Translations under genes and position numbers: made by a program
In this document: positions 9,122 through 17,012 of the stretch, one piece after another
Layout: the number at the start of each line of letters is the position of its first letter
Position numbering within the stretch: position 1 is the stretch's first letter
The notes under the pieces: generated by a model
Databases searched by the model: none
Seen by the model: only the letters and a program-made list of their open reading frames with translations
Told to the model about the DNA's origin: nothing
From: Frankia sp. RB7
GTDB lineage: Bacteria; Pseudomonadota; Alphaproteobacteria; Rhizobiales; Xanthobacteraceae
Length of the DNA stretch: 52,834 bases
Assembly (NCBI GenBank): GCA_030403585.1
Contig: JAUEPE010000046.1
Coordinates: forward strand, 1-52,834
Direction: 5' to 3'

Positions 9122-9622
9122 ATGTATCAATCGACGGACACCAGGACGCTTGATCTCCCGGCACTGAGCGCGGCGGAGCGGCTCTTCATCTGGGGATTTC
9201 GCGCGAAGGCGCGCAGCGGGACCGCCGTTCCGACGGCGGCCGACATCCAGCAGGTCTACGACCATTTTCGCGTCGGCGACGCCGTCCCGTCGCTGGACTC
9301 CATCATCGAGATCTTTGCATGCACGGCGCATACGGCCATTGAAGTTCATTGCCCCACTTGCCCGAAGATGTCGGAGAGCGAGCACGGACTTTTGCAGGCG
9401 ATCGCGGCGGCGCAACAGTTGCGCTTCGACATCGCGCGCGAGCAGTTCGAGATCTGGCTGCCTCCGGTCGGCGCGGATTGGGCGCTCGCGCCTGTCAGGG
9501 GACTTGCGACGATCTTCCGCATGGCCGGTCTCATCCTGCCGGATCGGCACTTTCGGCCTCCCAACGTCGAACGGACGATGGCGATGAAGAGCTGGTTCGT
9601 CGGAAGCCCCACATTGCACTGA
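9122..9622 (+). CDS. Hypothetical protein with CPTCP motif, first of a tandem pair
   Basis: 166 residues, mostly helical, no signal peptide or membrane segment. I do not recognise a named family. The middle carries a cysteine pair (VHCPTCPKMSESEHGLL) followed by AIAAAQ and an amphipathic helix. The same arrangement, cysteines then LS-x-[DE]-E then a hydrophobic helix, recurs in the next gene, so the two look like diverged copies. The Cys-x-x-Cys pair could bind a metal, but only two cysteines are close together. An ATG start with a preceding AGAGGCGCC stretch is plausible. The next gene starts 11 bp after the stop, so they probably form an operon. Confidence 0.7.
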   Translation: MYQSTDTRTLDLPALSAAERLFIWGFRAKARSGTAVPTAADIQQVYDHFRVGDAVPSLDSIIEIFACTAHTAIEVHCPTCPKMSESEHGLLQAIAAAQQLRFDIAREQFEIWLPPVGADWALAPVRGLATIFRMAGLILPDRHFRPPNVERTMAMKSWFVGSPTLH

Positions 9623-9633
9623 CGAGATCGTTC

Positions 9634-10038
9634 ATGATGCAAGACAATCCGCGAAGCATGGAAAGCTGCGATGATTTCTGCCGCACGGCGCTGTCGCTGT
9701 TCCGGTTCATCGGCGCGGCTTATTCGACCGGCGCGTCCGATTGCTGGGAGGCCGCCTATCGTTTCGCCGACGAAGCGACCGGCATTTCCGACAGCCCGTT
9801 GCTGGTCGCCCGCGTTGCCGCGCTGGTCAGAATCCTGCGCGGCGGACGTGCATGCGATCTATGCTTCATGCCGCCGTCGTGCCGGCGGCTGTCAAAGGAC
9901 GAGGCGGAATTGATGCGGCTCCTTGCGGTTGCGCGTCGCAGGGAGCCAGGTGAACTCAAGACCGCCGTCGGCCAGCTCGTCGGGATCGAGCAGGAGAGCG
10001 CGGCCACACAGGCCGTCAACGCGCTTGCATTCTGCTGA
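9634..10038 (+). CDS. Hypothetical protein with CxxC motif, second of the tandem pair
   Basis: 134 residues starting at ATG 9634 (a second ATG follows at 9637). The frame stays open upstream to 9349, but that part overlaps the previous gene in another frame and is not credible. The protein has a cysteine-rich front (SCDDFC) and a central CDLCFMPPSCRRLSKDEAEL segment followed by a helix MRLLAVARRREP. The central segment lines up with the CPTCPKMSESEHGLL region of the preceding protein. Function unknown; a small cytoplasmic protein, perhaps metal-binding. It is followed 3 bp later by the stop of the convergent TetR gene. Confidence 0.65.
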   Translation: MMQDNPRSMESCDDFCRTALSLFRFIGAAYSTGASDCWEAAYRFADEATGISDSPLLVARVAALVRILRGGRACDLCFMPPSCRRLSKDEAELMRLLAVARRREPGELKTAVGQLVGIEQESAATQAVNALAFC

Positions 10039-10041
10039 GCT

Positions 10042-10641
10042 CTAGCGAGCGCCCTTGCCGAGCACGAGGTCGATGGTGTGGACGGCGATCTTGCGCAACT
10101 GGGGCTCGTCGTCGAAGGCGCGTTCGAGCACGGCAAGACCGCGCGTGACCGTGATGATGTGCAGCGCCGCTACCGCCGGGTTGCCGCTGAACTCGCCGCG
10201 CTCGGCGCCTGCCGACAATGTGTCCTGAACCAGCGCGGTAATGCGCGACACCAGGTTCGCAAAAGCTCTCCGCGCGTCTTCGTCGAGCCCCTCGCCTTCA
10301 GTGGCGCCGAGCTCCATCAGCCCCCGCGTCGTCGGACATCCGCGCGGCGGCGAGCCGGAACGGAAATTGGTGATGGTCAGGTCGAAGAACGCGGTGAGGC
10401 GTTTGCGCAATGAGCCCGCGCCGAGCGCCTTCTGCAGGGCGACGAGATAGTCGCCAGCATAGCGCTCATAGGCCTGGAGGAACAGCGCCTCCTTGCTGCC
10501 GAAGGCATTGTAGAGGCTGCCGCGCTGAACGCCGGCATCGCGCGCGATGTCGGACAGCGAGGTGCCGCGCACGCCCTTGCGCCAGAACTGGTCGAACGCG
10601 ATGCGCAGGACGTCGTCGTGATCGAATTCGCGCGGCCTCAA
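10042..10641 (-). CDS. TetR/AcrR-family transcriptional repressor
   Basis: 199 residues. The N-terminal 60 residues are a TetR helix-turn-helix (TSLSDIARDAGVQRGSLYNAF, then GSKEALFLQAYERY); the rest is a helical ligand-binding and dimer domain. The start codon is TTG at 10641–10639. It is supported by AAGGAG six bases upstream and by the family pattern RPREFD right after the start; no in-frame ATG gives a whole HTH. The gene is divergent from a tautomerase gene, and two palindromes of TTTGACA-type lie in the shared intergenic region. It most likely represses both genes and is released by an electrophilic or aromatic compound, but that is inference. Confidence 0.9.
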   Translation of the reverse strand: MRPREFDHDDVLRIAFDQFWRKGVRGTSLSDIARDAGVQRGSLYNAFGSKEALFLQAYERYAGDYLVALQKALGAGSLRKRLTAFFDLTITNFRSGSPPRGCPTTRGLMELGATEGEGLDEDARRAFANLVSRITALVQDTLSAGAERGEFSGNPAVAALHIITVTRGLAVLERAFDDEPQLRKIAVHTIDLVLGKGAR

Positions 10642-10665
10642 ATCGAGCTCCTTGCAAGCGACGTA

Positions 10666-10682
10666 TTTGACACGATGTCAAA
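10666..10682. promoter_or_regulatory. Probable TetR operator 1 (perfect inverted repeat)
   Basis: TTTGACA, three bases, TGTCAAA: a perfect 7-3-7 palindrome just upstream of the TetR gene start and within the divergent promoter region. The size and symmetry suit a TetR dimer site. Confidence 0.6.
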
Positions 10683-10692
10683 AACATGCTTT

Positions 10693-10709
10693 CTGGACAT
10701 TGTGTCAAA
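10693..10709. promoter_or_regulatory. Probable TetR operator 2 (imperfect inverted repeat)
   Basis: CTGGACA, three bases, TGTCAAA: the same half-site as operator 1, with two mismatches in the left arm. Its centre is 27 bp from that of operator 1, so both would lie on nearly related faces of the helix. Confidence 0.5.
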
Positions 10710-10805
10710 AATAAATTGGGATTGATAGCCCGTTTCGTCAATGGGCCGAACGGCCGGCGCTAGCATGCGCCCGGCCGGTCATGGCCGCATGCTAGGGACC
10801 AGTTG

Positions 10806-11183
10806 ATGCCTCTCCTTCACATCTCCATGCGCGCCGGAAAGCCGGACACCTACCGGCAGGCGATCCTCGATGGGCTTTACCGCGCCATGCGCGAGGCGTT
10901 GAACGTGCCCGAGGGTGACGAGTTCATGACCATCAGCGAGCATTCGCCTGCAAACTTCCGCTGTGGCAACGCCTACGGCGTCAAGCGCAGCGACGACGCC
11001 GTGCTGATTCAGATCACCGTGTTCGCCTCACGGACGCCTGAGCAGAAGAAGGCGCTGTATCGCCGGATCGCGGAGCTGCTCAGCGACAACCCGGGGATCC
11101 AGCCGGCGGACGTGTTCGTGAACGTGCTCGATGCCCCCGCGGAGAACTGGTCCGTCGGCTACGGTCTCGCGCAATTCGCATGA
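10806..11183 (+). CDS. Tautomerase-family protein (4-oxalocrotonate tautomerase superfamily)
   Basis: 125 residues. ATG 10806 is chosen over TTG 10803 because the superfamily needs proline directly after the removed methionine as its catalytic base; the chain then begins MPLLHISMRAGK. Length and the late motif ADVFVNVLDAPAENWSVGYG fit the longer, YusQ-like tautomerases. These catalyse keto–enol tautomerisation or related chemistry on small aromatic-derived acids in the cytoplasm; the real substrate is unknown. It is divergent from a TetR gene with operator-like palindromes between them, so it is probably inducible. Confidence 0.85.
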   Translation: MPLLHISMRAGKPDTYRQAILDGLYRAMREALNVPEGDEFMTISEHSPANFRCGNAYGVKRSDDAVLIQITVFASRTPEQKKALYRRIAELLSDNPGIQPADVFVNVLDAPAENWSVGYGLAQFA

Positions 11184-11285
11184 GTTTGCGGGACCTGCCG
11201 ACGTCCTCTTGAGAATTGCCGGCGGGAAGGGTCTGATAGGTTGCGGAGTGAACCTCCGCCGAGCCGAACCCAGGACCTGAACCGC

Positions 11286-11654
11286 ATGAGCATGTCGGTC
11301 GAGCAATTGTGGAGCCTGCCGGAGACCGCGCTGGTCGGCGCCTATGCCGAGGCGCGGCGGCGCTACGCCGAAAAGAAATTCGAGCGCGACACCCAGCGGG
11401 CGCGGCTCGAATGGATGCGCGCAAAACTGTTCATCAACACGCCGGGCAATGTAACCGAGCGCAAGATGGCGGTTGATGTCTCTGAGGAACTGGCGCGCAA
11501 AGGTCAGGAGGTGCGCGAGATGACGCGCGATGTCGACATGCTGAAGGTCGACGTCGACGTGATCGACACCATGATCCGGCTGCGCGACTCGCGGGGCTTT
11601 CCCCCGGTCCACGCGGAAGAGGCCGAAAAGCCAGCCGAGCCGGAGGGGGAGTGA
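11286..11654 (+). CDS. Hypothetical coiled-coil protein
   Basis: 122 residues from ATG 11286. The frame is open upstream to 11241, but that extension is Pro/Arg-rich and lacks a ribosome site. The protein is charged and helical, with a heptad-like stretch at about 45–100 (VSEELARKGQEVREM, then MLKVDVDVIDTMIRLRDS) suggesting a coiled coil. There is an acidic tail and no membrane segment. I do not recognise a named family. The GFA-like gene starts two bases after its stop, so the two are probably co-transcribed. Confidence 0.65.
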   Translation: MSMSVEQLWSLPETALVGAYAEARRRYAEKKFERDTQRARLEWMRAKLFINTPGNVTERKMAVDVSEELARKGQEVREMTRDVDMLKVDVDVIDTMIRLRDSRGFPPVHAEEAEKPAEPEGE

Positions 11655-11655
11655 G

Positions 11656-11997
11656 ATGGCTGCATTCCGGGGAAGCTGCCTGTGCGGCAAGGTCGCGTTC
11701 GAGGTCGTGGGTCCGTTCGATCGTTTCCTCAACTGCCATTGCTCGCGCTGCCGCAAGACGACCGGGACCGCGCATTCCTGTGAAGTAACCGTGAAGGCAG
11801 AGGCGCTGTGTTGGCTACGCGGCGAAGCATCCGTCCTGCGCTTCGACCTGCCCAACGCGCGAAGCTTTGCGACAGCGTTCTGCAGGATTTGCGGCAGTCC
11901 GATGCCACACCTCACACGCAGCGGGCGCGAAGCGATCATCCATGCCGGCGCGTTCGACCAGCCGCTTGGTGCGACGCCCGACCGGCATGTGCAGTAG
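11656..11997 (+). CDS. GFA/CENP-V-family zinc protein, C-terminus cut by an in-frame TAG
   Basis: 113 residues of a glutathione-dependent formaldehyde-activating (GFA) fold protein. All zinc cysteines are present: GSCLCGKVAFE, CHCSRCRK and FCRICGSP. The chain stops at TAG 11995–11997. Yet the same frame continues TSRADWYLHWDELPTED to TGA 12049–12051, which is the normal tail of the family (a W-x-S-R-A-D-W-Y region). A single base change from TGG or TAC would explain the stop. The zinc centres are untouched, so the protein may still fold; the name of the family overstates what is known of its chemistry. Confidence 0.8.
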   Translation: MAAFRGSCLCGKVAFEVVGPFDRFLNCHCSRCRKTTGTAHSCEVTVKAEALCWLRGEASVLRFDLPNARSFATAFCRICGSPMPHLTRSGREAIIHAGAFDQPLGATPDRHVQ

Positions 11998-12099
11998 ACG
12001 TCGCGTGCGGACTGGTATCTGCATTGGGATGAATTGCCGACGGAGGATTGAGGCCTCGCGCGGCTTGACCGGACACGTCGCCGATTGGCGCGAACTGCG

Positions 12100-13026
12100 C
12101 TACTCATCCGCAACGCACGCCGCCATGACCTCGTCGAGCTCGACCTTCGATAAAACCCCGAGCTCGGCGATGAAGACGATCCGTGCCCGCGGCACGCCTG
12201 ATGTCGGCGCATCACCCGGCGCCAGCGTCGCTCGGCCGCCGGCGAACTGAAATACCATCAGACGTCCGGGCTGCTCGATCGTCTCGAACAGGCCTTTTGC
12301 GCGCGCAAGCCTTGGCGCCAGTCTGCCGATGGCCTGCTGCAAGCGCGGCAGCGAGAGTGGCCGATCCGAGGTCCAGCTCAGCGTCTCGAAGCGTTCTTCT
12401 GCCGGCCGTTTCGGCCCCGGCTCTCGCGCCACCGGCGCACGATCGCTCGCCGGAAACAGCAGCGCAGATGGAAGCTCGCCCTGCTTCGCATCGACCACCA
12501 ATGCGGGCACACGCTGCGCGCGGATGGCCTTGCGCATCCGCACCCCCGCGCCCTCGTCCGCCAGATCCAGCTTGCTCAACGCCACGATGTCGGCGACGCG
12601 CAGCTGCGAACGCTGGAGCGCATCGTCGAGGGAGGTCGGCGGCGTTGCCGCATCCATCACGCAAAGCACCGTCTCCAGCGGCGCCTCGCGCAGGATCACC
12701 GGATCCATCAAATTGCGGACGATGTCGGCGGGATCGGCAACGCCGCTGGTTTCGATGACGATGTACTCCGGTTTCGGATCACGCCGCAGCAGCGTCGAGA
12801 GCGTCCGCAACAAATCGCCTTCGAGCGAGCAGCAGATGCAGCCATTGGCAAGGCTGACCACGCCATCGCTCGCGCCCGCGATCAGCTCCGCATCGATGTT
12901 GATCGCGCCGAAATCATTGACGATTGCGGCGATCCGCCGTCCGTCCGCGTTTGCCAGCAGACGGTTGACGACCGTGGTCTTGCCCGCCCCCAAGAAGCCC
13001 GTCACCAGGAGAACGGGGACCGGCAT
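12100..13026 (-). CDS. COG0523/CobW-family GTPase, putative zinc metallochaperone
   Basis: 308 residues. A P-loop G-F-L-G-A-G-K-T at 10–17, the metal-binding Cys-x-Cys-Cys motif (CICC, 63–66), a VIETSGVADP switch segment and an SKLDL guanine-specificity motif define the G3E GTPases of COG0523. A CobW C-terminal domain begins around 230. Members insert Zn or Co into client enzymes, coupled to GTP hydrolysis. It starts 3 bp after the stop of a D-aminoacylase-type amidohydrolase gene on the same strand. That enzyme class is metal-dependent, so it is a plausible client. No Zur-like site was evident. Confidence 0.9.
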   Translation of the reverse strand: MPVPVLLVTGFLGAGKTTVVNRLLANADGRRIAAIVNDFGAINIDAELIAGASDGVVSLANGCICCSLEGDLLRTLSTLLRRDPKPEYIVIETSGVADPADIVRNLMDPVILREAPLETVLCVMDAATPPTSLDDALQRSQLRVADIVALSKLDLADEGAGVRMRKAIRAQRVPALVVDAKQGELPSALLFPASDRAPVAREPGPKRPAEERFETLSWTSDRPLSLPRLQQAIGRLAPRLARAKGLFETIEQPGRLMVFQFAGGRATLAPGDAPTSGVPRARIVFIAELGVLSKVELDEVMAACVADE

Positions 13027-13029
13027 GTG

Positions 13030-14520
13030 TCAGCTCCCGACGACGGGACGGCGCACGGGCCGGCCGGGCCGCGCAGCAACGTCGAGCACGCCGTCAGTGA
13101 TCAGCATGTCGCCACTGACCACGAGATGGCGGACGCCTTCGGACGGACGGTTCATCGCGGTGAAGGTCGCGCGGTCCGAGAGCTTCTCGTAGTTGAACAC
13201 CACGATATCGGCATCGGCGTCCTTCGTGAGCCTGCCCTTGGCACGCATCGCGGGCGTGCTCTGCGACAGGATTTCCGCGGGGATCAGCGCGCATTTGCGC
13301 ACGCCTTCGAGCAGCGACACCGTCTTGCGCTCCCGCACCCATTCGCGGATAAATTTCGTGAAGCAGCCGGCCGAGCGCGGATGCGAGGTGGCGTCATCGG
13401 GCAGCGGCCAGGCATCCCCGGTGTAGGTCTTGCCGTCAGACGTCGTCCACGGCATCGCGTCGGATGCGATCGCGCCGCCGGGATAGAGCACCGACATATC
13501 GAGGAGGTCGCGGTGATGCGCATTGTTGTCGGTATCGAGGATGTGCCAGAGCACAAGCGAGGACGGCTCCTCGGCCTGGGCTTTGAGCAGCTCGTCGCGA
13601 TCGCGGAAGCGATAACCGTCGGTCACACGCTGCACGGAATCGTAGCCGGTGCCATTGCGCTCGACGAACTCGGGATCGCTGAAGAAGGCCGCCGCCAGCA
13701 CGGTCGAGCCGGTACCATAAGGATAAGCCTCGACCGTGATCGGAAGGCCTTGCGCCTGCGCCTTCTCGATCAATACGCGGCAGCGCTCGATGTCGGTCTT
13801 GCTCGACGAATTGAAATGGCAGATGTGCATGTGCGCGCCGGTGGCACCGGCATAGCCGATCAGGCGGATATACGCCTCTGCCGCACTTTCGGGGTCGACG
13901 CGCGACATGTAGGCGACGTGGGTGAAGGTCGGCACGTCCTGCTTGGCCGCGAGCTGGCACACCGCGGTCAGCTCCTGCACACCGGCGCCCGGCGCATAAG
14001 CGTTCAAGATGCCGATGCCGATGCCGCCCTCGTTCAGTCCGCGGCCGAGGCGCTCAAGGATGCCCGCGACCTCCGCATCGCTCGCGACATTGTCCATCCA
14101 GCGGCGATCGCGCATGGCGTTGCCGAACGCCTCCAGCGAGCTTTCTGCGTTGGAGCCCGTCATCGCGCCGATGCGCGCAAAGGCCCAGTTGGTGGCGGCG
14201 CCGTAGTTCAGCACTCGGCCTCGCCTCGCCTGGCGCTCATACCAGGAGCCAACCGGCAGCACGCCGGCCTCGAGATCGAGCGTCGTCGTCACGCCGTCGA
14301 ACGCCTGCATACGGTCGGCGGGGATCGACTGGCCATGGGCGTGCAAATCGATGAAGCCGGGCGCGACCACGAGCCCGGTCGCATCGATCACCCGCTCGGC
14401 GCCGCCGAGCGAGGAGCCGACGGCGGCGATCTTGCCGTCCACCACCGCCACGTCGCCGACGGCGTCCATTCCGCTCGCCGGATCCACCACCCGGCCGCCA
14501 GAAATCACCAAACCGCTCAT
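13030..14520 (-). CDS. D-aminoacylase / N-acyl-D-amino-acid deacylase family amidohydrolase
   Basis: 496 residues from ATG 14520, which has GGAG upstream and directly begins the family pattern SGLVISGGRVVDP. The frame is open farther upstream to 14802, but that part runs into repeat DNA. Metal-ligand motifs are visible: APGFIDLHAHG near residue 57 and HMHICHFN further on. The family hydrolyses N-acyl-D-amino acids or related amides with one or two zinc ions in a TIM barrel. Substrate unknown. It is the first gene of a two-gene operon with the COG0523 GTPase. Confidence 0.9.
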   Translation of the reverse strand: MSGLVISGGRVVDPASGMDAVGDVAVVDGKIAAVGSSLGGAERVIDATGLVVAPGFIDLHAHGQSIPADRMQAFDGVTTTLDLEAGVLPVGSWYERQARRGRVLNYGAATNWAFARIGAMTGSNAESSLEAFGNAMRDRRWMDNVASDAEVAGILERLGRGLNEGGIGIGILNAYAPGAGVQELTAVCQLAAKQDVPTFTHVAYMSRVDPESAAEAYIRLIGYAGATGAHMHICHFNSSSKTDIERCRVLIEKAQAQGLPITVEAYPYGTGSTVLAAAFFSDPEFVERNGTGYDSVQRVTDGYRFRDRDELLKAQAEEPSSLVLWHILDTDNNAHHRDLLDMSVLYPGGAIASDAMPWTTSDGKTYTGDAWPLPDDATSHPRSAGCFTKFIREWVRERKTVSLLEGVRKCALIPAEILSQSTPAMRAKGRLTKDADADIVVFNYEKLSDRATFTAMNRPSEGVRHLVVSGDMLITDGVLDVAARPGRPVRRPVVGS

Positions 14521-14689
14521 ATCATCACTCCGCCAAGCTATTTCCAAAGCCCCCAAAGACCCGGCAGCAGCTTCGGAGGCAAGTTCATGTGCATAGAGAC
14601 AGATTTTCGGGGCAACGACCACCACCGCTGATGCCGATGCAGCATGCTTGCACGGGAGGTCCGAGCGTGTGGTTGCATTCTCGCGGCAT

Positions 14690-15045
14690 GGTTTGCCCGA
14701 GCTATGCCCTTCGCTTTGCCCTCTCCTTTCGAAAGGGCGCAGGGAAGACCGGGCGCCGGCTGGCGCCCATAAAACCCCCATGCGAAAATGATGCACACGC
14801 AATGGACAGGGGACGTACAGGGCAACCGAAACTCGGCCTTCCCTACGCGATGGTTTGACGGCTTATGAGCACTCTCCCCGGAGACGAATTCCTTTTGCTT
14901 CCGTCGCCATCGCGAAATTCACGCCACGTTGACGCAAGTGACGCCTTCGCAATGGCTTGACCGTAGCGACGACGGCCAGGACCACACGGTTTCGCCGTAC
15001 GCGAGCTTCCGGCTTCGCCAAAAAGGCTTCGCCGGACATGCCCTG
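14690..15045. repeat. Dispersed Bradyrhizobium-type repeat (boundaries approximate)
   Basis: From memory of Bradyrhizobium intergenic DNA I recognise, in order, the segments GGTTTGCCCGAGCTATGCCC, CGCAGGGAAGACCGGG, CGGCCTTCCCTACGCGATGG, TTTGACGGCTTATGAG, CTCTCCCCGGAGACGA and CCAGGACCACACGGTTTCGC. Internal palindromes are CCTTTCGAAAGG (14726–14737) and GGGCGCC/GGCGCCC (14752–14769). At the right edge an 8-bp hairpin (15031–15051) marks the join to the toxin remnant. The copy is non-coding. The family is known to me as multi-copy, but I could not count copies here. Confidence 0.6.
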
Positions 15046-15144
15046 TCCGGCAAGCACTCGATCCGCATCAACGATCAATGGCGGATCGTGTTCAGATGGA
15101 CGGATACAGTTCCCGAAGATGTCGAGATCATGGACTATCACTAG
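14929..15144 (+). pseudogene. HigB-type toxin remnant fused to repeat DNA
   Basis: A 71-codon open frame. Only its last ~31 residues (HSIRINDQWRIVFRWTDTV, then EDVEIMDYH) match the C-terminal end of RelE/HigB mRNA-interferase toxins, which are usually 90–95 residues. The first ~40 codons are read from the dispersed repeat (they encode DGQDHTVSPYASFRLRQ), which is non-coding elsewhere. The toxin's N-terminal half is therefore missing and ribosome-dependent RNase activity is unlikely. The intact antitoxin gene follows 36 bp later. The repeat probably recombined or inserted here and deleted the 5' half. Confidence 0.7.
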
Positions 15145-15180
15145 ACGAGCCGCTAGTGGCCGGCCAAAAGGAGTTCGCAG

Positions 15181-15477
15181 ATGGCAAGGAAACTTCCGCC
15201 GATTCATCCCGGCGAAATCCTGCGCGAAGAATTTCTCGTTCCGCTCAAGCTGACGCCCTACGCGGTGGCGGCCGCTGTGAACGTGCCGCGCACCCGGATC
15301 GAACGCATCGCGCGCGAAGAAAAGCCCGTCACCGCCGACACCGCGCTGCGGCTCGGCAAGTTCTTCAAGACCGGCGGTGCGTTCTGCATGAACATTCAGA
15401 CGCGCTTCGACCTCGAAACGGCGGAAGACGTGCTTGCGCCGCAGATCGGGAAGATCGCCTCTTACGAGGCCGCATGA
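15181..15477 (+). CDS. higA: HigA-family antitoxin / addiction module XRE regulator
   Basis: 98 residues with the HigA opening PPIHPGEILREEFLVPL, a Cro/C1 helix-turn-helix (AVAAAVNVPRTRIERI) and the family tail in which FF-x-T-x-x-x-F-x-M-N-x-Q is followed by R-[FY]-D-L-E. A strong AAGGAG precedes the ATG by eight bases. It would bind its own promoter and neutralise HigB. Here the partner toxin is truncated, so the antitoxin is effectively an orphan; it could still act as a DNA-binding regulator or counter a homologous toxin elsewhere. Confidence 0.85.
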   Translation: MARKLPPIHPGEILREEFLVPLKLTPYAVAAAVNVPRTRIERIAREEKPVTADTALRLGKFFKTGGAFCMNIQTRFDLETAEDVLAPQIGKIASYEAA

Positions 15478-15727
15478 CCAAGCGGTCGCGAGCGCCGGTC
15501 ATCTCGTGAAGGCCGACCGATAGCCGAGCCGAACAGGTTGGGTGCACAACCAGCGTAACCACCCACGATCAAGAGCTTCCTGACCTTGCCAGATAGTGTT
15601 CCTCGTCTGTGGAAAACCCGGGAACGCGCGGCTCTGCCCGATGCGAAATCGCAACATTGGCTGTTACGCGAATCGGCGCACAGCGCTAATTTTGCAGAGA
15701 ACTGCCGGTCCAATTCGGAGACTTTCC

Positions 15728-16447
15728 ATGGCCCTTCCTCTCGTCCAACAGCAGCCGACTCTGCCTTGGGGCCCGGATATGCGTTCGACGCGGGAGGACC
15801 TCCTCGACAGGTATCTTCATCTTCGCGAAATCTCCAAGAGACTTCATGACGAGGTTCTCAGGACCATCTCTACCGACACACTTCTGAAACACGCGCATCG
15901 ACTCGGATTGGCACAGGGAAAGACGTTCGTTCTCGATCGTGAGGACGAGATGTACTACGTCTACGACCTTGCCGTTTACACGGCACCGGCCGATCGCTCT
16001 CGGGCGATCGACCGCTACGCAGGGTCGGCCCCGTTCGAACCGCAGTCCGACGAGCGGTTGATGTTGGACGCGATGCGCGCGTCGCAGTTTGCAATCCTTC
16101 TGATCGAACGACGTCACGATTCCGCGGGCCTGATCGCCACCGACATTCTCCGCAACTCCAAGGTATGGCTGCTCGACATTGGGCTCGAAAGTTCGATGGA
16201 CGACGGAGAATTGATCGCGACGAGACTGATCACCCCCGGACCGTTCTCGATGACCGCCGGCGTCAACGTCCCGTTCGAGATCGAAATGCTCGAGGCGGTT
16301 TGCGCGCTGCTGCCCCGGAGCATCGGCAACAGCAAGCTCAGCCGCGTAGCCGAGGACAGACGCTTTGCCGAAGCCGTCTACAAGGTGGGGTTGATGGACG
16401 GCGTCATGGACAAGATGGCCTATCTTGATCTGCCCGACCGGGCCTGA
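15728..16447 (+). CDS. Hypothetical protein
   Basis: 239 residues from ATG 15728; the frame is open upstream to 15596, but that part is Arg-rich and unlike a protein N-terminus. No named family recognised. No signal peptide or membrane helix. Residues about 25–50 form a charged helix (LLDRYLHLREISKRLHDEVL) and residues 65–90 look like beta strands (KTFVLDREDEMYYVYDLAVY). The chain is acidic and of ordinary composition. A UPF0158-family gene follows 101 bp later on the same strand. Both lie in the accessory block that ends at tRNA-Glu. Confidence 0.65.
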   Translation: MALPLVQQQPTLPWGPDMRSTREDLLDRYLHLREISKRLHDEVLRTISTDTLLKHAHRLGLAQGKTFVLDREDEMYYVYDLAVYTAPADRSRAIDRYAGSAPFEPQSDERLMLDAMRASQFAILLIERRHDSAGLIATDILRNSKVWLLDIGLESSMDDGELIATRLITPGPFSMTAGVNVPFEIEMLEAVCALLPRSIGNSKLSRVAEDRRFAEAVYKVGLMDGVMDKMAYLDLPDRA

Positions 16448-16548
16448 CCTCTTTTTTGCAGCATGGGCCGAGCCTCTTGCGAAACCCATCGCGTCTCTGA
16501 GCGGCGCGCTTCAATCCAGGATCATCGTGGTCGACACGGGCGAACACC

Positions 16549-16980
16549 ATGCCAGTGAGTTTCGAGGACATCCTCCAAGCCTTCGAGTTCGCCAACACCA
16601 GTGGCGACATGGGGGAATTTCGCGCCTTCGTCTGCAGGCAAACCGGAAACTTCTACTATCAGACCGATTTTCTGGACTCGATGGAGTTGAACGACGAGCT
16701 GCCGGACGACATCGACGACGAGGAGAAATACCTCGCACTCCCGGACAAGCGCGAGCTCGACCTGGGCAAACCGCTGGTTCTCGCTTTCGCCGGCGAATAC
16801 CTGCCGGACGATTTCGATGACGTCCGCTATTTCTTCAACAAGCGCGGCGCTTATTCGAAATTCAAGGCGCTGCTCGCCAGGCGAGGTGCGATCGATCGCT
16901 GGCATGCCTTCGAGGCGAAAGCCACGGAGCAGGCGCTGCGCGACTGGTGTGCGCTGAATGAGATCGAAATCGTCGGGTGA
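16549..16980 (+). CDS. UPF0158 family protein
   Basis: 143 residues, very acidic in the middle (DDIDDEEKYLALPDKRELDLG). The pattern of a variable N-terminus, a YLALPDK-type motif, a helical FFNKRGAYSKFKALLARRG segment and a terminal W-x-x-x-E-x-x-A-x-x-x-x-L-R-x-W-C is that of the uncharacterised UPF0158 family. No catalytic role is known to me. The gene lies 101 bp after another hypothetical gene on the same strand and converges on the 2H phosphoesterase gene. Confidence 0.75.
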   Translation: MPVSFEDILQAFEFANTSGDMGEFRAFVCRQTGNFYYQTDFLDSMELNDELPDDIDDEEKYLALPDKRELDLGKPLVLAFAGEYLPDDFDDVRYFFNKRGAYSKFKALLARRGAIDRWHAFEAKATEQALRDWCALNEIEIVG

Positions 16981-17012
16981 TCTATGTCGCCCGGTCATGA
17001 AGCGACAACCAA

